A stretch of 64,000 nucleotides of DNA from Echinicola strongylocentroti (GCF_003260975.1 NZ_CP030041.1:2961001-3025000); one strand, 5' to 3'. Counted from the first letter of the stretch, positions 18,703-27,801 are shown. Program-made: numbers and translations. The notes: generated by a model not told the origin, from the sequence alone.

Positions 18703-19133
18703 TACACATTGGCAATTTCAGTTATAAACCCAGCGACCACGAGGCCGAAAAAGCATCCAACAGCTATTTGATGTCCCTGATTGCGGTGATTGCGGGATTA
18801 CCTCTGCCCATTATCAACCTATTGGCCACACTGATCTTTTATTTAGGTAACCGAAAAGGAACCTATTTTGTGCGCTGGCACTGCACACAAGCTTTAGTTT
18901 CCCAGTTTTCACTTTTTATTATCAACACCATTGGGTTTTGGTGGACACTTTCATTGATTTTTAAAGACACTGAATTGAGCAATATGTATATCGCTTATAT
19001 GATTATGGTCATGCTAGCGAACCTTACAGAATTTATAGTGACCATCTATAGCGCCATTCAGATTCGGAAAGGAATTCACATCGAATGGTGGCTATATGGA
19101 AGTCTCACCCATAAAATTTGTAAGGAGTCATGA
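18699..19133 (+). CDS. DUF4870-like membrane protein
   Basis: 144 residues from the ATG at 18699, chosen because it forms an ATGA overlap with the DUF2752 stop; an in-frame start 27 bases earlier is less likely. Three or four hydrophobic segments and the run NRKGTYFVRWHCTQALVSQ resemble DUF4870 proteins, which share the F/Y-V-R-x-H-x-x-Q-A pattern. Function unknown. It ends in another ATGA overlap (19130-19133) with the M48 peptidase gene, so all four genes are likely translationally coupled. Confidence 0.75.
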   Translation: MIHIGNFSYKPSDHEAEKASNSYLMSLIAVIAGLPLPIINLLATLIFYLGNRKGTYFVRWHCTQALVSQFSLFIINTIGFWWTLSLIFKDTELSNMYIAYMIMVMLANLTEFIVTIYSAIQIRKGIHIEWWLYGSLTHKICKES

Positions 19134-19939
19134 AGAACAATATATTTCTCCAAGGAATTGTCGTAGTAGGGTCATTTTTGATGGGATGGTTTTTGCTAGC
19201 TCAGGTAGATTGGCTAGAGCTCTTCAAATGGGAAGAATCCACTGATAAGCTCGAAGAAAGGCTAGGTGAGGAGTTGTGGGAACTTTATTCGCGAGAATCC
19301 GATGAAGTCACCAATGATACCTTACGCACCGCCATGGACAGTATCATCAGCGTGATATGTGATGCCAATGCCATCGATGTGGATAACATCAAGCTTCGGA
19401 TCTTAAAAAAAGATGAGGTCAATGCCTTCGCCATGCCAGACGGGTATTTGGTGCTTTATACAGGCTTGATCAAGAATGTGGATAAACAGGAGGAGCTGAC
19501 GGGGGTGATCTGTCATGAAATCGCCCATATCCAACAAAACCATGTGATGAAGAAACTGGCCAAAGAAGTGGGCATTTCAGTGTTGGTTTCGCTGACGACG
19601 GGAAGTTCGGGAACGGGGATCGCTGAGGTAGCAAAGCTGCTTTCTTCTACTGCCTTTGACCGTGATCAAGAGCGGGAAGCGGATATGAAAGCTGCCGAAT
19701 ACATGAAAAATGCCCAAGTCAGTCCTGAGCATTTGGCCAATTTCCTCTATAAAATGTCCTTGGATGATCACGAAGCAGTAACGTATTTTACTTGGATCAG
19801 CTCACATCCTGACAGTAAGGAGCGCTCCACGGCCATTGTGGATAACTTTCGAGATGATGAAATACAAAACGAGCCTATTTTAAGTGAGACTTCTTGGGAA
19901 GATGTAGTGACAATCGTTCGTCATCTCGATGTCAGATAG
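19130..19939 (+). CDS. M48-family zinc metalloprotease
   Basis: 269 residues with one N-terminal helix (FLQGIVVVGSFLMGWFLLA), so probably membrane-anchored. The zinc site is HEIAH (residues 129-133) with the third ligand in FDRDQEREAD (near residue 185). The NAFAMPDGYLVLYTGLI strand is the usual substrate-edge strand of the M48 family. It resembles HtpX/BepA/Oma1-type quality-control peptidases. Being last in a coupled cluster with three small membrane proteins, it could process or control them (inference). Confidence 0.9.
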   Translation: MKNNIFLQGIVVVGSFLMGWFLLAQVDWLELFKWEESTDKLEERLGEELWELYSRESDEVTNDTLRTAMDSIISVICDANAIDVDNIKLRILKKDEVNAFAMPDGYLVLYTGLIKNVDKQEELTGVICHEIAHIQQNHVMKKLAKEVGISVLVSLTTGSSGTGIAEVAKLLSSTAFDRDQEREADMKAAEYMKNAQVSPEHLANFLYKMSLDDHEAVTYFTWISSHPDSKERSTAIVDNFRDDEIQNEPILSETSWEDVVTIVRHLDVR

Positions 19940-19972
19940 GAATGAGAATCCCACCACAAAACAGTAAGTGGA

Positions 19973-20166
19973 TTAAACCCGGATTATGCGTTAGGAATCG
20001 TAGTGAGAGCTGAAATTGCAAGAAAATCAGTTAGTTTGGAGGCATTAGCGTAGCACCGCTACGGTTATGCCGAAAACTAAAGTGAAACGGCTGATTTTGA
20101 AGCAGTTTCAGGTCGCAACACCTGTGCGCCGTGGCGTAGATAGGCTAATGCATATTCCGGGTTTAA
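19973..20166 (+). repeat. Family A snap-back element, copy 1 (intact, 194 bp)
   Basis: Ends are TTAAACCCGGATTATGCGTT and, inverted, CTAATGCATATTCCGGGTTT followed by AA, so about 22-bp terminal inverted repeats. Inside are nested inverted repeats: GCTGAAATTGC / GCAGTTTCAGG, AAAATCAG / CTGATTTT, TTAGTTT / AAACTAA, and a central GGCATTAGCGTAGC / GCTACGGTTATGCC stem. The whole element can fold on itself. It does not code. Nearly the same sequence is found at 38953-39146 and 57430-57604. The remainder of 19940-20336 holds only the terminator at 20267. Confidence 0.92.
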
Positions 20167-20266
20167 GTAATTATTGAAGTGGTTATTAATTTAAGCTGCT
20201 GATAAACTAATCGGGGATAACAATACTGATAATCAGTATATTATGAAAAACCCAATTCAGAAATAC

Positions 20267-20318
20267 AAAAGAGGCTGATCCCGTATATTTTTCCCAACGG
20301 TGAATCAGCCTCTTTTTT
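20267..20318 (-). terminator. Terminator of the small membrane-protein gene
   Basis: Perfect arms AAAAGAGGCTGAT / ATCAGCCTCTTTT separated by 24 bases. A T-run follows on either strand, so it may act in both directions. It lies just after the stop of the 20337-20654 gene. Confidence 0.85.
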
Positions 20319-20336
20319 GCAGGATGCAATACCTTT

Positions 20337-20654
20337 TTAAGTTACCAAGATCAATACTAATAGGATGATGATGATAGCTCCTACAGAAAGGTAAATGCCT
20401 TCTCCCATGGTTTTAGCTTCTTTTTTCATTCCTCTGAGTTCATCACGAACATCTTTAATTTCGTCTTTGCTCATTTCAGAAAAGTCCATGGATTTGATTT
20501 CGTCCACCCGCTCATTGATCTCAGCAAGCCTAGTTTCCTCCTCGGGTGACAATTCGGTTTTTTCTTTTTCCTTTTTTACGGGTGCTGCCATGGCCGCTGG
20601 CGAAAACGCAGCAAAGCAAAACATGACCGCTAAAAAGTAGGCGATTTTTTTCAT
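20337..20654 (-). CDS. Small secreted coiled-coil protein with C-terminal membrane anchor
   Basis: 105 residues from ATG 20654 (MKKIAYFLAV). A longer frame to 20762 adds residues upstream of a clear signal peptide and is rejected. Layout: signal peptide to AAMAAP, charged coiled-coil region (KEKEKTELSPEEETRLAEIN, then ERVDEIKSMD and DEIKDVRDELRGMKKEA), and a C-terminal helix SVGAIIIILLVLILVT. Similar short proteins are common in Cytophagales, but I know no function. Confidence 0.78.
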   Translation of the reverse strand: MKKIAYFLAVMFCFAAFSPAAMAAPVKKEKEKTELSPEEETRLAEINERVDEIKSMDFSEMSKDEIKDVRDELRGMKKEAKTMGEGIYLSVGAIIIILLVLILVT

Positions 20655-21265
20655 ATTCATTTTTGATTTAGTGATAAACAATATGCTATAATTGGTTTTG
20701 AATTTACGAAAATAAAACGCACTGTAAAACCTACAATACGCCAACGGCAAATAGCTCATCAAATTTTAAACCAAAGTACTGACGATGATTAAAAAAAATT
20801 TACCGCATTTATACCTGAAATGAGGTTAACAACCTGAGCTCGACTTATTTTAAGTATTAAAAGCGTCAATGCGAACCTGTCTGCCCAGTCAGGCCCTTTT
20901 TAGTAGGATGTGGGTTGGAAAAGGGTGTGGCAACTCGCCGCGGCGAGCTGCCACGGCTTCCACCCCTTAAATCCCCCCTAAGCCTCGCAGTGACGATTTT
21001 AGAATCGAACTGAGCTTAACACAGTTTTCGCATTAGAAATCCTTATAGCTTGTCCCTGCGGATCTCTGGAAAACCTATAATTACATGGGAAGTAGGCTAC
21101 CTAGTGATTTATTTCAACTACCTGACTATAAGACACATTTATATTGGTTTACAAAGCAGGGTCATTGATTGTGATTTTTACGAACATAATTTACCTTTAA
21201 TAGGTAGATTATTGGCATTGTCTTTGATTTTCTATCCCGTTGAAAACTAAACCAACTATATTATT
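20655..21265. other. Gene-free interval with one GC-rich hairpin and a family B fragment
   Basis: A strong hairpin GGCAACTCGCCG / CGGCGAGCTGCC lies at 20938-20961, followed by CACCCCTTAAATCCCCCCTA, a degenerate form of the CCCCTTTAGGGG motif used elsewhere. Near 21022-21060, TTCGCATTAGAAATCC resembles the left end of family B. A 66-codon frame at 21050-21250 lacks any coding character. Confidence 0.55.
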
Positions 21266-22072
21266 ATGAAAAAGTCTTTTGGAATCTTTCTGACCGCTTT
21301 GGTCCTCTTTGCTTCTTGTAACAATGATGAGGAGCCAATGCCGGAGCAATCAGAAAAACCAGCACTTCCCCCTGAAGCCAGCATGGCGCCAGATATGAGC
21401 ATGTTTGAGGATGAGGACGGTGAAGGAGCTCGTGTTACTGCCGCTACCCACTGGGCATATGCAGCTATTAATGTAGGGGTCTACTCTTCCATATTGTATA
21501 CCCATTTGGCCATCCCGGTTACAGCTTTTAAAGCCACTATCGGTACAGATGCTTCCTTCGATGAAGATGCAGGGGTTTGGGTTTGGGAAAGAGCCTTTGA
21601 TGTAGAGGGGCACGGCTCGTATGACATTCGCCTTACAGCTAATGTGCAAGATGAAAATGTCAACTGGATGGGATATATTTCCGGCGAAGGGATTGTGGAT
21701 AACTTCGTTTGGTTCACCGGAACTTCCAATATGACCGGAGAAACGGGATATTGGGAGCTCTATGAATCACCTGAGTCCACCTCAGTATGGCTCTCCAATT
21801 CTTGGGAATATGATAAGGAAACCGGCAATGGCGCCACCACCTTTACAGTAGAGAAAGAGGGAGACAACCTCGGAAGCGCTATCACTTACCGAATCGATGA
21901 TACTCTGGAAATGGACAGAGGTGTGATCATCACCAACACCGATCTGGACAGTGAAATCTACGTGAATTGGAGTAGGTCAGATAAATTTGGTCAAGTAAAA
22001 AGTGAAAGTCATTTTGACAGCAATACCTATTTTTGCTGGGATGCCAGCTTACAAAATACAAGTTGCGAATAA
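21266..22072 (+). CDS. Lipoprotein of unknown function
   Basis: 268 residues. Lipoprotein signal MKKSFGIFLTALVLFASC (Cys18) followed by an acidic stretch NNDEEPMPEQSEK, typical for outer-membrane lipoproteins of Bacteroidota. The remainder is rich in short beta strands (YDIRLTANVQDENVNWMGYI, ATTFTVEKEGDNLGSAITYR) and probably forms a beta sandwich or barrel. I recognise no family. Monocistronic, with its own terminator 30 bp downstream. Confidence 0.8.
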   Translation: MKKSFGIFLTALVLFASCNNDEEPMPEQSEKPALPPEASMAPDMSMFEDEDGEGARVTAATHWAYAAINVGVYSSILYTHLAIPVTAFKATIGTDASFDEDAGVWVWERAFDVEGHGSYDIRLTANVQDENVNWMGYISGEGIVDNFVWFTGTSNMTGETGYWELYESPESTSVWLSNSWEYDKETGNGATTFTVEKEGDNLGSAITYRIDDTLEMDRGVIITNTDLDSEIYVNWSRSDKFGQVKSESHFDSNTYFCWDASLQNTSCE

Positions 22073-22095
22073 TCACCTCCACTGACGTGATCAAC

Positions 22096-22139
22096 AAAAA
22101 AGGCGATGAGATTAATTTCCCATCGCCTTTTCTCTTTTT
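22096..22139 (+). terminator. Terminator of the lipoprotein gene
   Basis: Arms AAAAGGCGATG / CATCGCCTTTT with a 12-base loop, followed by CTCTTTTTA. Just past it, near 22255-22295, lies a family E fragment (CATCTGCGTCATCAGCGTTC). Confidence 0.9.
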
Positions 22140-22350
22140 AAGCTATAAACGTTGTCCCGTTAAAGGAGTATTGTCGGATTAAGGAATACTTCTGGGAGAA
22201 TACTTTTCGATACACTTTCTTAAAATTGCTTTTTCAGTTTAAGAATAAAATCAGTGCAAATCATAATCATCTGCGTCATCAGCGTTCTATCAGCCCCCTT
22301 GCTTTTCCTCTTGATCCATATTGTCCTAGTCGATCATACTGCTACTGAAA

Positions 22351-23379
22351 TCAGCTCGCAACTTTTGTATTCCCTAACCAGTGCAACATTTTGAAGTGAG
22401 ACTTCAGGGCCTGGAAGAAGGTAACCTTGGAATAATAAGGCAGTTCGTACTCAGCAGCTGTCTTGCGGACGATCGGTGCTAATTTTCGATAATGCACATG
22501 ACAAATATCAGGAAATAAGTGGTGCTCAATCTGATAGTTAAGCCCACCAATCAACCAAGAAAAGACCCGGTTTTTCTCTGAATAATTGCAAGTGGTCAGC
22601 AGCTGGTGAATCATACGTTCCCCTTCCACTTTACCTTCACTGTCCACGGTAGGGAAAGTCACATCGGGCATAATATGCGCTGTCTGAAACACTAATGAAA
22701 TACTCAAGCCCGTCACAAAGTGCAAAGCGATAAATGCAAGAAAGACCTGACCAATGCTAAAGGGCGAAAAGAGAATAGGAAGGACCAAGATAAAGGTATA
22801 ATAAAGGACTTTCCAAGCAATTATCTTCAGCACGGTGTTCCTATAAATATTTTTTCCTCTCAGCAAACCCATTTTGTAATACCTGTTTAGCCTTACAAAA
22901 TCCTTGGTGGTAACCCAAGAAAGGGTAGAAAGCCCATAAAAAAACCAAGTATATAAATGCTGATAGGAATGAATGACATTCTTTTTGGCATTGGGGGAGA
23001 AGCGCAGGAAGAATGGCATATTGATATCATCATCACCTTCATGGATATTGGTAAAGGAATGATGGAGAACATTATGCTGGATCTTCCACAAAGTAGCATT
23101 TGCCCCTACTAGGTTAAGGGTATAGCCAAGGAGTTTGTTGATATGCTTGTTTTTAGAGTAGGTGCCGTGTATAGCATCGTGCATGACTCCCATGCCTATT
23201 CCCGCCATTCCCAATCCACTTAGGATAAAGCAAAGGAAAAGCTGCCAAGTTTGTCCCACTACTCCCACGGTAACCAATAACACTGGCACAAAGTAGAGGC
23301 TAAGCATAAATAACGTCTTGAGAATCATTTCCAGATTGCCATATCTGGACTTTTGGGTCTGCTTAAAATAAGCATTCAC
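22351..23379 (-). CDS. Fatty acid (acyl-CoA/acyl-lipid) desaturase, start uncertain
   Basis: 342 residues from a GTG at 23379. Membrane di-iron desaturase with the three histidine boxes HDAIH (67-71), HNVLHH (102-107) and QIEHH near the C-terminus; the last box, with Q for the first H, marks the front-end / linoleoyl-CoA desaturase group. No cytochrome b5 domain. Four or more hydrophobic helices. The frame remains open another 33 codons upstream and reads IKTIRFTESALSDFSITLRS, which looks like the family's N-terminus, yet no ATG, GTG or TTG is present there before the stop. The true start may be an ATC at 23442 or the sequence may have lost its ATG; GTG 23379 is the conservative choice. Confidence 0.88.
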   Translation of the reverse strand: MNAYFKQTQKSRYGNLEMILKTLFMLSLYFVPVLLVTVGVVGQTWQLFLCFILSGLGMAGIGMGVMHDAIHGTYSKNKHINKLLGYTLNLVGANATLWKIQHNVLHHSFTNIHEGDDDINMPFFLRFSPNAKKNVIHSYQHLYTWFFYGLSTLSWVTTKDFVRLNRYYKMGLLRGKNIYRNTVLKIIAWKVLYYTFILVLPILFSPFSIGQVFLAFIALHFVTGLSISLVFQTAHIMPDVTFPTVDSEGKVEGERMIHQLLTTCNYSEKNRVFSWLIGGLNYQIEHHLFPDICHVHYRKLAPIVRKTAAEYELPYYSKVTFFQALKSHFKMLHWLGNTKVAS

Positions 23380-23442
23380 CCGGCTTCTTAGTGTAATGGA
23401 GAAATCAGACAGTGCTGATTCCGTAAATCGGATAGTCTTGAT

Positions 23443-23988
23443 ATTGGATGTAATTAAATGGTAAATTAATTAATTTCGATGCACGCAATGTGAAAACCTG
23501 CGAAATGTGTTCATTACCAATCTTTTCTGGTTGTGAACCACGCTGTAGAACAAAAAGAATTAAACCTTTATCGAGAGAAAATTCTTGGATAACTACGTAG
23601 GCTATATATTTGGGCCCTTAGGTCTAGGTAAATGTGTGTAAAATACTTGTTACTTTTTGTTCAAAACTTAATACCTGAGGCTTGAGAAGCAAAAGCAGCT
23701 TACCTGCACAGAAGCTAATTCAAGGTGATGTAAGATTTGCCTCAGTATTAATTTTATAATTTCCTGTGTGTAGCACCATCTTACCTTATACCAAATGTAG
23801 CTAAACTAAACGGATATATTGGCAAACGAAGATGTTAAATCTTCCTAAACTTCCTTAATAACTGGAATACAGTTCTTCTTAAAATCCCTAATAAATCGTT
23901 TTTAACTCGCTAACTATCAATAAGAAAGGATTTTTCAATAAAACAGACATGTTTACGGTTATGATAAAAATCATTAACTTTTAGCCAA
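23443..23988. other. A+T-rich spacer, nothing recognised
   Basis: About 545 bp between the divergently transcribed desaturase and TPR-like genes. I see no ORF with coding character, no dispersed repeat and no strong hairpin. Promoters of both genes should lie here. Confidence 0.5.
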
Positions 23989-24018
23989 ATGGAAACCATA
24001 ACAGCTCCTATAAAATGA
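23989..24018 (+). other. Possible nine-codon leader ORF coupled to the TPR-like gene
   Basis: ATG at 23989 gives METITAPIK and stops at TGA 24016-24018, interlocked with the ATG at 24015. The overlap is of the type used for translational coupling. It could equally be chance. Confidence 0.3.
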
Positions 24019-24707
24019 ATAAAGCTCAACTACAACGGGGTTGTATGCCCAAAGAACTGGTACTGAAACTTAATCAAGACCTCTCGCCCTCCGATTGGAA
24101 GGAAAAAATTCGCTTGCTGGAGGAGTTCTTTGCCAGTCAGGAAGATAAAATGGATGCAGACGTCCTCTTTATTCGGAAAAACGAAAAATTCGCTTTTTAT
24201 TATTGGGAAGCGGAGCAATATGAGCTTTCCATTATCCATTACGAAAAAGCACTTACGCTGCTCCAGCCGACTGATTACCCTTTTCTATATCACTTTATTA
24301 CCTTACAGCTCATCACCTGTTATCGCCATCTAGGGAAATATGATGCGGCGCTTGTTTGGTTCGAGACGGCTTTGGTGAACTTTACGGAAGAAAACCACTC
24401 GTTCGAGTTATTGAATTTGCTGAAAAGCTATGTGGATATCTTGGAGGCTACCGACGGTTTTTTTGACGAAAATCACATGCCTTTCATCCAGCGGGTGGTC
24501 GCTGATGCGGGTTTTCCACAGCCCGATGACAATCCCAAAACAGCCATTAAGTCACTATCTGCCATGCATTTAGAATGGAACATGAAACTGTCCATGCTGT
24601 ATATCGATTCAAACGACGGCAAGATCGACCGGAAAACAGCACTTAAAGAGTATGCAGCTACTTGCCCTATTGGTTGGTACCGTGACTATGCCAAGGAACG
24701 GCTATAG
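24015..24707 (+). CDS. TPR-like helical protein of unknown function
   Basis: 230 residues, no signal or membrane segment. Repeated helix pairs around residues 30-150 (FAFYYWEAEQYELSIIHYEK, ITCYRHLGKYDAALVWFETA) have the spacing of tetratricopeptide repeats. No catalytic motif. The start at 24015 overlaps (ATGA) the stop of a nine-codon frame METITAPIK that begins at 23989; the longer N-terminus could alternatively start at the second methionine (MPKELV). Solitary gene. Confidence 0.7.
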   Translation: MNKAQLQRGCMPKELVLKLNQDLSPSDWKEKIRLLEEFFASQEDKMDADVLFIRKNEKFAFYYWEAEQYELSIIHYEKALTLLQPTDYPFLYHFITLQLITCYRHLGKYDAALVWFETALVNFTEENHSFELLNLLKSYVDILEATDGFFDENHMPFIQRVVADAGFPQPDDNPKTAIKSLSAMHLEWNMKLSMLYIDSNDGKIDRKTALKEYAATCPIGWYRDYAKERL

Positions 24708-24807
24708 CAGAACATGACTTATCCACATAATTGGCTCGAAAGGAAGTTGCTTTCTCTCCACATTCCTCATGGGTGTGTATGCTCCCAAGGTCATTTTCCT
24801 ATTGAAG

Positions 24808-25539
24808 TCAACCTTCAAACGTTTTACTCGAACCGGCCACTTGGTGGTTGATCTCAGCAAGTTCCTCTGCTGTGAGGTAGCGCCATTTCCCGACAGGGGT
24901 ATCCAGTTGGACATTCATGATCCGGATACGCTTTAGCTTGGTGACTTCGTATCCCAAGTGGGTACACATTCGTCTGATTTGCCGGTTAAGGCCTTGTGTA
25001 AGGATGATCTTAAACTTCCGCTTACCGATCTGCTCCACCTTGCACTCCTTGGTGACGGTGTCCAAGATAGGAACGCCATTGGCCATTTTGTGGATAAACG
25101 CTAGGCTGATGGGCTTATCCACCGTGACGACGTATTCCTTTTCATGGTGGTTTTTGGCACGCAGGATCTTGTTCACAATATCACCATCATTGGTAAGAAA
25201 TATCAACCCTTCACTGGGCTTGTCAAGCCTGCCAATGGGAAAAATCCGCTTGGGGTAGTTGATATAATCGATGATATTGTCCTTTTCTCTTTTGGTATCG
25301 GTGGTGCAAACAATGCCCACAGGTTTGTGAAAGGCGATATAGATAAAATCCTCCTTTGGCGGTGACACTAGCTGGCCATTGACACGGACCTCATCACCAG
25401 GGCTTACCTTGGTCCCCAGCTCGGGAACTTGGCCATTGATGGTAATGCGGCCTTCCTCTAGCAGCTTATCAGCAGCCCTTCTGGAGCAATAGCCAATTTC
25501 ACTTAAGTATTTATTGATCCTTACCGTGTCTTTTTCCAT
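24808..25539 (-). CDS. rluF: 23S rRNA pseudouridine synthase, RluF/RluB type
   Basis: 243 residues from ATG 25539; a GTG four codons upstream is possible. N-terminal S4 RNA-binding domain (VRINKYLSEIGYCSRRAADK, ITINGQVPELG) followed by the RsuA-family catalytic core, with the catalytic aspartate in GRLDKPSEGLIFLTNDGD and the LTQGLNRQIRRMCTHLGYEV motif. The sequence TEECKV-like insert and length fit RluF better than RluB or RsuA, but substrate position (U2604/U2605) is inferred. Monocistronic. Confidence 0.85.
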   Translation of the reverse strand: MEKDTVRINKYLSEIGYCSRRAADKLLEEGRITINGQVPELGTKVSPGDEVRVNGQLVSPPKEDFIYIAFHKPVGIVCTTDTKREKDNIIDYINYPKRIFPIGRLDKPSEGLIFLTNDGDIVNKILRAKNHHEKEYVVTVDKPISLAFIHKMANGVPILDTVTKECKVEQIGKRKFKIILTQGLNRQIRRMCTHLGYEVTKLKRIRIMNVQLDTPVGKWRYLTAEELAEINHQVAGSSKTFEG

Positions 25540-25619
25540 ATATGCCTTCACCGTTTGTGCACAAAGTTAGGAGATTATTTGCAAAACCGCCTGATGATGT
25601 CGCTTGGATCCAGGGCAAA

Positions 25620-25637
25620 CGCATATTCGGGGTTTAA
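25620..25637. repeat. Family A terminal repeat, solitary end
   Basis: CGCATATTCGGGGTTTAA matches one terminal inverted repeat of family A with a small change. No matching partner end is nearby. Confidence 0.55.
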
Positions 25638-25728
25638 CCTCAACCAAATCAACTCATCATTCTTTCAGCCCATCCCGCCATTCAGTAAGATAGGCTACTG
25701 CGGTTTCCAATGTACAAACCGGGGCAAA

Positions 25729-25826
25729 GTGCCAGCGGCACGATGAATTTAGTAACCTGCGGATTCATCCGCAGGAGCTTAAGCTCTCCTCAACCTCCCG
25801 AAGGAGTGCCATCGGCACGGATGATG
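25729..25826. repeat. Family C palindrome-bounded element, copy 2 (inverted)
   Basis: Reverse complement of the 6641-6738 element: GTGCCAGCGGCAC (25729-25741), internal CCTGCGGATTCATCCGCAGG, and a second, mutated palindrome GTGCCATCGGCAC (25806-25818). It fills much of the 25552-26165 gene-free interval, which otherwise shows only ordinary spacer. Confidence 0.85.
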
Positions 25827-26165
25827 GTGCCCAATACGAAATTAATATTATATGAATTTGCCCAGATTCAGCGCCATATTTTAAGCCTCGAATTCATCAG
25901 GTCCCCAAGTCATTTGTAACATAACTTAAACTATAACTTGGTGCCTTAGAGCCTTTGTGGCCACCCATCTTTTTTCCAAGAGCAAACAATCAAAAGTAAA
26001 TCAGCCATAAGTCGTCCAATCAGCGTCACCTGTCCCGCCAAGGTTAATCTGCATAGCATTAATAACGGCTTTGACTTTGTCATTTGGAAAGGTACCACTA
26101 ACTCCCGGCCCATTTGCTTCATCCATATGACTGACGAGGAAGGCAAAAGCCTGTTGATACCTCGC

Positions 26166-27674
26166 TCAGTCTTTCTCCACCAGCCTAAAAATCAGATCAC
26201 GTGCCAAAGTGCCGATGGTCTTTACATTGTACCAAACGGCATTGACATCCATCAAAATTCCATTGGCAATATGGCCCACGGCATAGATGCCTCCACCTCC
26301 CTTGGGAGAGATGACCTGCATGGTGCGTTCGTTGATGATGGCTCCTCCCACCTCGTAAGGCTGGATAAATTGCCGCTCCAACAAGCGGTGGATAAGTGGA
26401 CTTTCCATCTGGTCAAGAGCTGATGAGCTACCGGTGGCATTGACCAAAAAATCCACAGCCATGACTTTTTCTTCGCTAGTCTTTATATTAAAAGCAGGCT
26501 TTTCATAGGATACAGCATCGCCACCCATCATCGCACAAACATCCAGCTGACCTTCTTCAAATAACCCTAGGAGTTTTTTAGCATTATGCAGCGGCATGGG
26601 ATGTCTGTTGATGGCCCAGTCGTTTCCAACCCATTTTTTGAACAGCACCTTTTGGTCCATATCCATCCAGCTCCAGATGGTGGAAGCATCGTAACGTAGG
26701 GCATCGGCGATATTGAGCAATGCATCACCTCCTTCTTCTGAAGAGGAAATGTCCCATTGGAGCAATTCCTCTGCAGCGGATTGGCGGGAAGTAAGCTGCT
26801 GCCAATCCACCGGGTGCCCCTCATAATGCTCCACTTCTTCCATAAAGAGCCGTATCAGGGATTTTACTCGGGGCTTTTCCAATGTTTTGCGCTTGATCTT
26901 GTGGATATTTTCCAGCGTGAGGTAAACACGTTCGTATGCTTTATTTTCTAAAGGCTGAACGCGAGGAAGCTTTCCGTCGGGTGAAAAAAGCGTGATATTT
27001 CCCTGATGGCCATTATCCACAAGCGTCATTACCGTATCAATGGCACTCAGGCTAGTACCCAAAACGCCCACATGAGCTTTGGTTGGTATGGTAGCTTTGA
27101 TCCTGGAAGCAGGCCAAGGAAAATCCAAATACCGCTGGTGTTTTCTGAAGGAAGTGAAATTATTGGGTTTAGGTGTCCCCAAGGCCAAAATGACATAGTC
27201 GCTCGTAATGGTCTCGCCCTTCCCCAGCCTGACCTGATACCGCTCTTCTGAAGTAGCAATGTCCACGGCCTCGTCTTTTATCACGGTGACGGAAAAGCCA
27301 TATTCCCTAGCTTTCTTTAAAAAAATAGAAGCCTGCTCAGCTATATAGTCACCATAAAAAATCCGTGTGGTATAGGCGTTATCCAAGTCGCCTTTACCTT
27401 TGACATTGTTGTCTTTGCGGTGGTCTTGCTTTTTTAGCCAGTCGGCAAAGTGTGCCGGCTCATGGGCAAAGATCCCCATCAGATCCGCTTGGGTATTTAG
27501 AATATGACCCGGCTGTGGCGTTCCAAAAGCGAGTCCATAACCCAGTTTTTCATCCTTTTCCACAATGGTAACCTCCACGGCTCGTTCCAAACCTGCCGTG
27601 GTGACCTGTATAAACAGTTCAATAAAAGCCGAAATGCCATTGGCACCGCCGCCAATAATAGTGATGTTTTTCAT
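26166..27674 (-). CDS. FAD/NAD(P)-binding protein (NAD_binding_9 family)
   Basis: 502 residues. N-terminal dinucleotide motif IIGGGANGISAFIELF, then VTIVEKDEKLGYGLAFG, the family's PGHILNTQADLMG block and DYVILALGTPKP. A second nucleotide-binding segment HVGVLGTSLSAIDTVM is seen near residue 200. Proteins of this family are annotated as hydroxyacylglutathione-hydrolase-linked or simply FAD/NAD(P)-binding; the substrate is unknown. Soluble, no signal. It is divergent from the large M14 peptidase, with 127 bp between the starts. Confidence 0.83.
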   Translation of the reverse strand: MKNITIIGGGANGISAFIELFIQVTTAGLERAVEVTIVEKDEKLGYGLAFGTPQPGHILNTQADLMGIFAHEPAHFADWLKKQDHRKDNNVKGKGDLDNAYTTRIFYGDYIAEQASIFLKKAREYGFSVTVIKDEAVDIATSEERYQVRLGKGETITSDYVILALGTPKPNNFTSFRKHQRYLDFPWPASRIKATIPTKAHVGVLGTSLSAIDTVMTLVDNGHQGNITLFSPDGKLPRVQPLENKAYERVYLTLENIHKIKRKTLEKPRVKSLIRLFMEEVEHYEGHPVDWQQLTSRQSAAEELLQWDISSSEEGGDALLNIADALRYDASTIWSWMDMDQKVLFKKWVGNDWAINRHPMPLHNAKKLLGLFEEGQLDVCAMMGGDAVSYEKPAFNIKTSEEKVMAVDFLVNATGSSSALDQMESPLIHRLLERQFIQPYEVGGAIINERTMQVISPKGGGGIYAVGHIANGILMDVNAVWYNVKTIGTLARDLIFRLVEKD

Positions 27675-27801
27675 TGCTGATGTTTAAAAGTCAAGCGTTG
27701 TTCAAGATAGTTAAAATAATTTCATAAAAGATAAGTTGTCCTCCTTCAGGAAAGCCCTTATTTTGTGAATTGCTTGCATCTCATGTCTTAAGTCCCGCTA
27801 T

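Noticed and set aside
21050-21250. 66-codon frame upstream of the lipoprotein gene
   Set aside because: No signal, no conserved pattern, and the left part overlaps a family B fragment.
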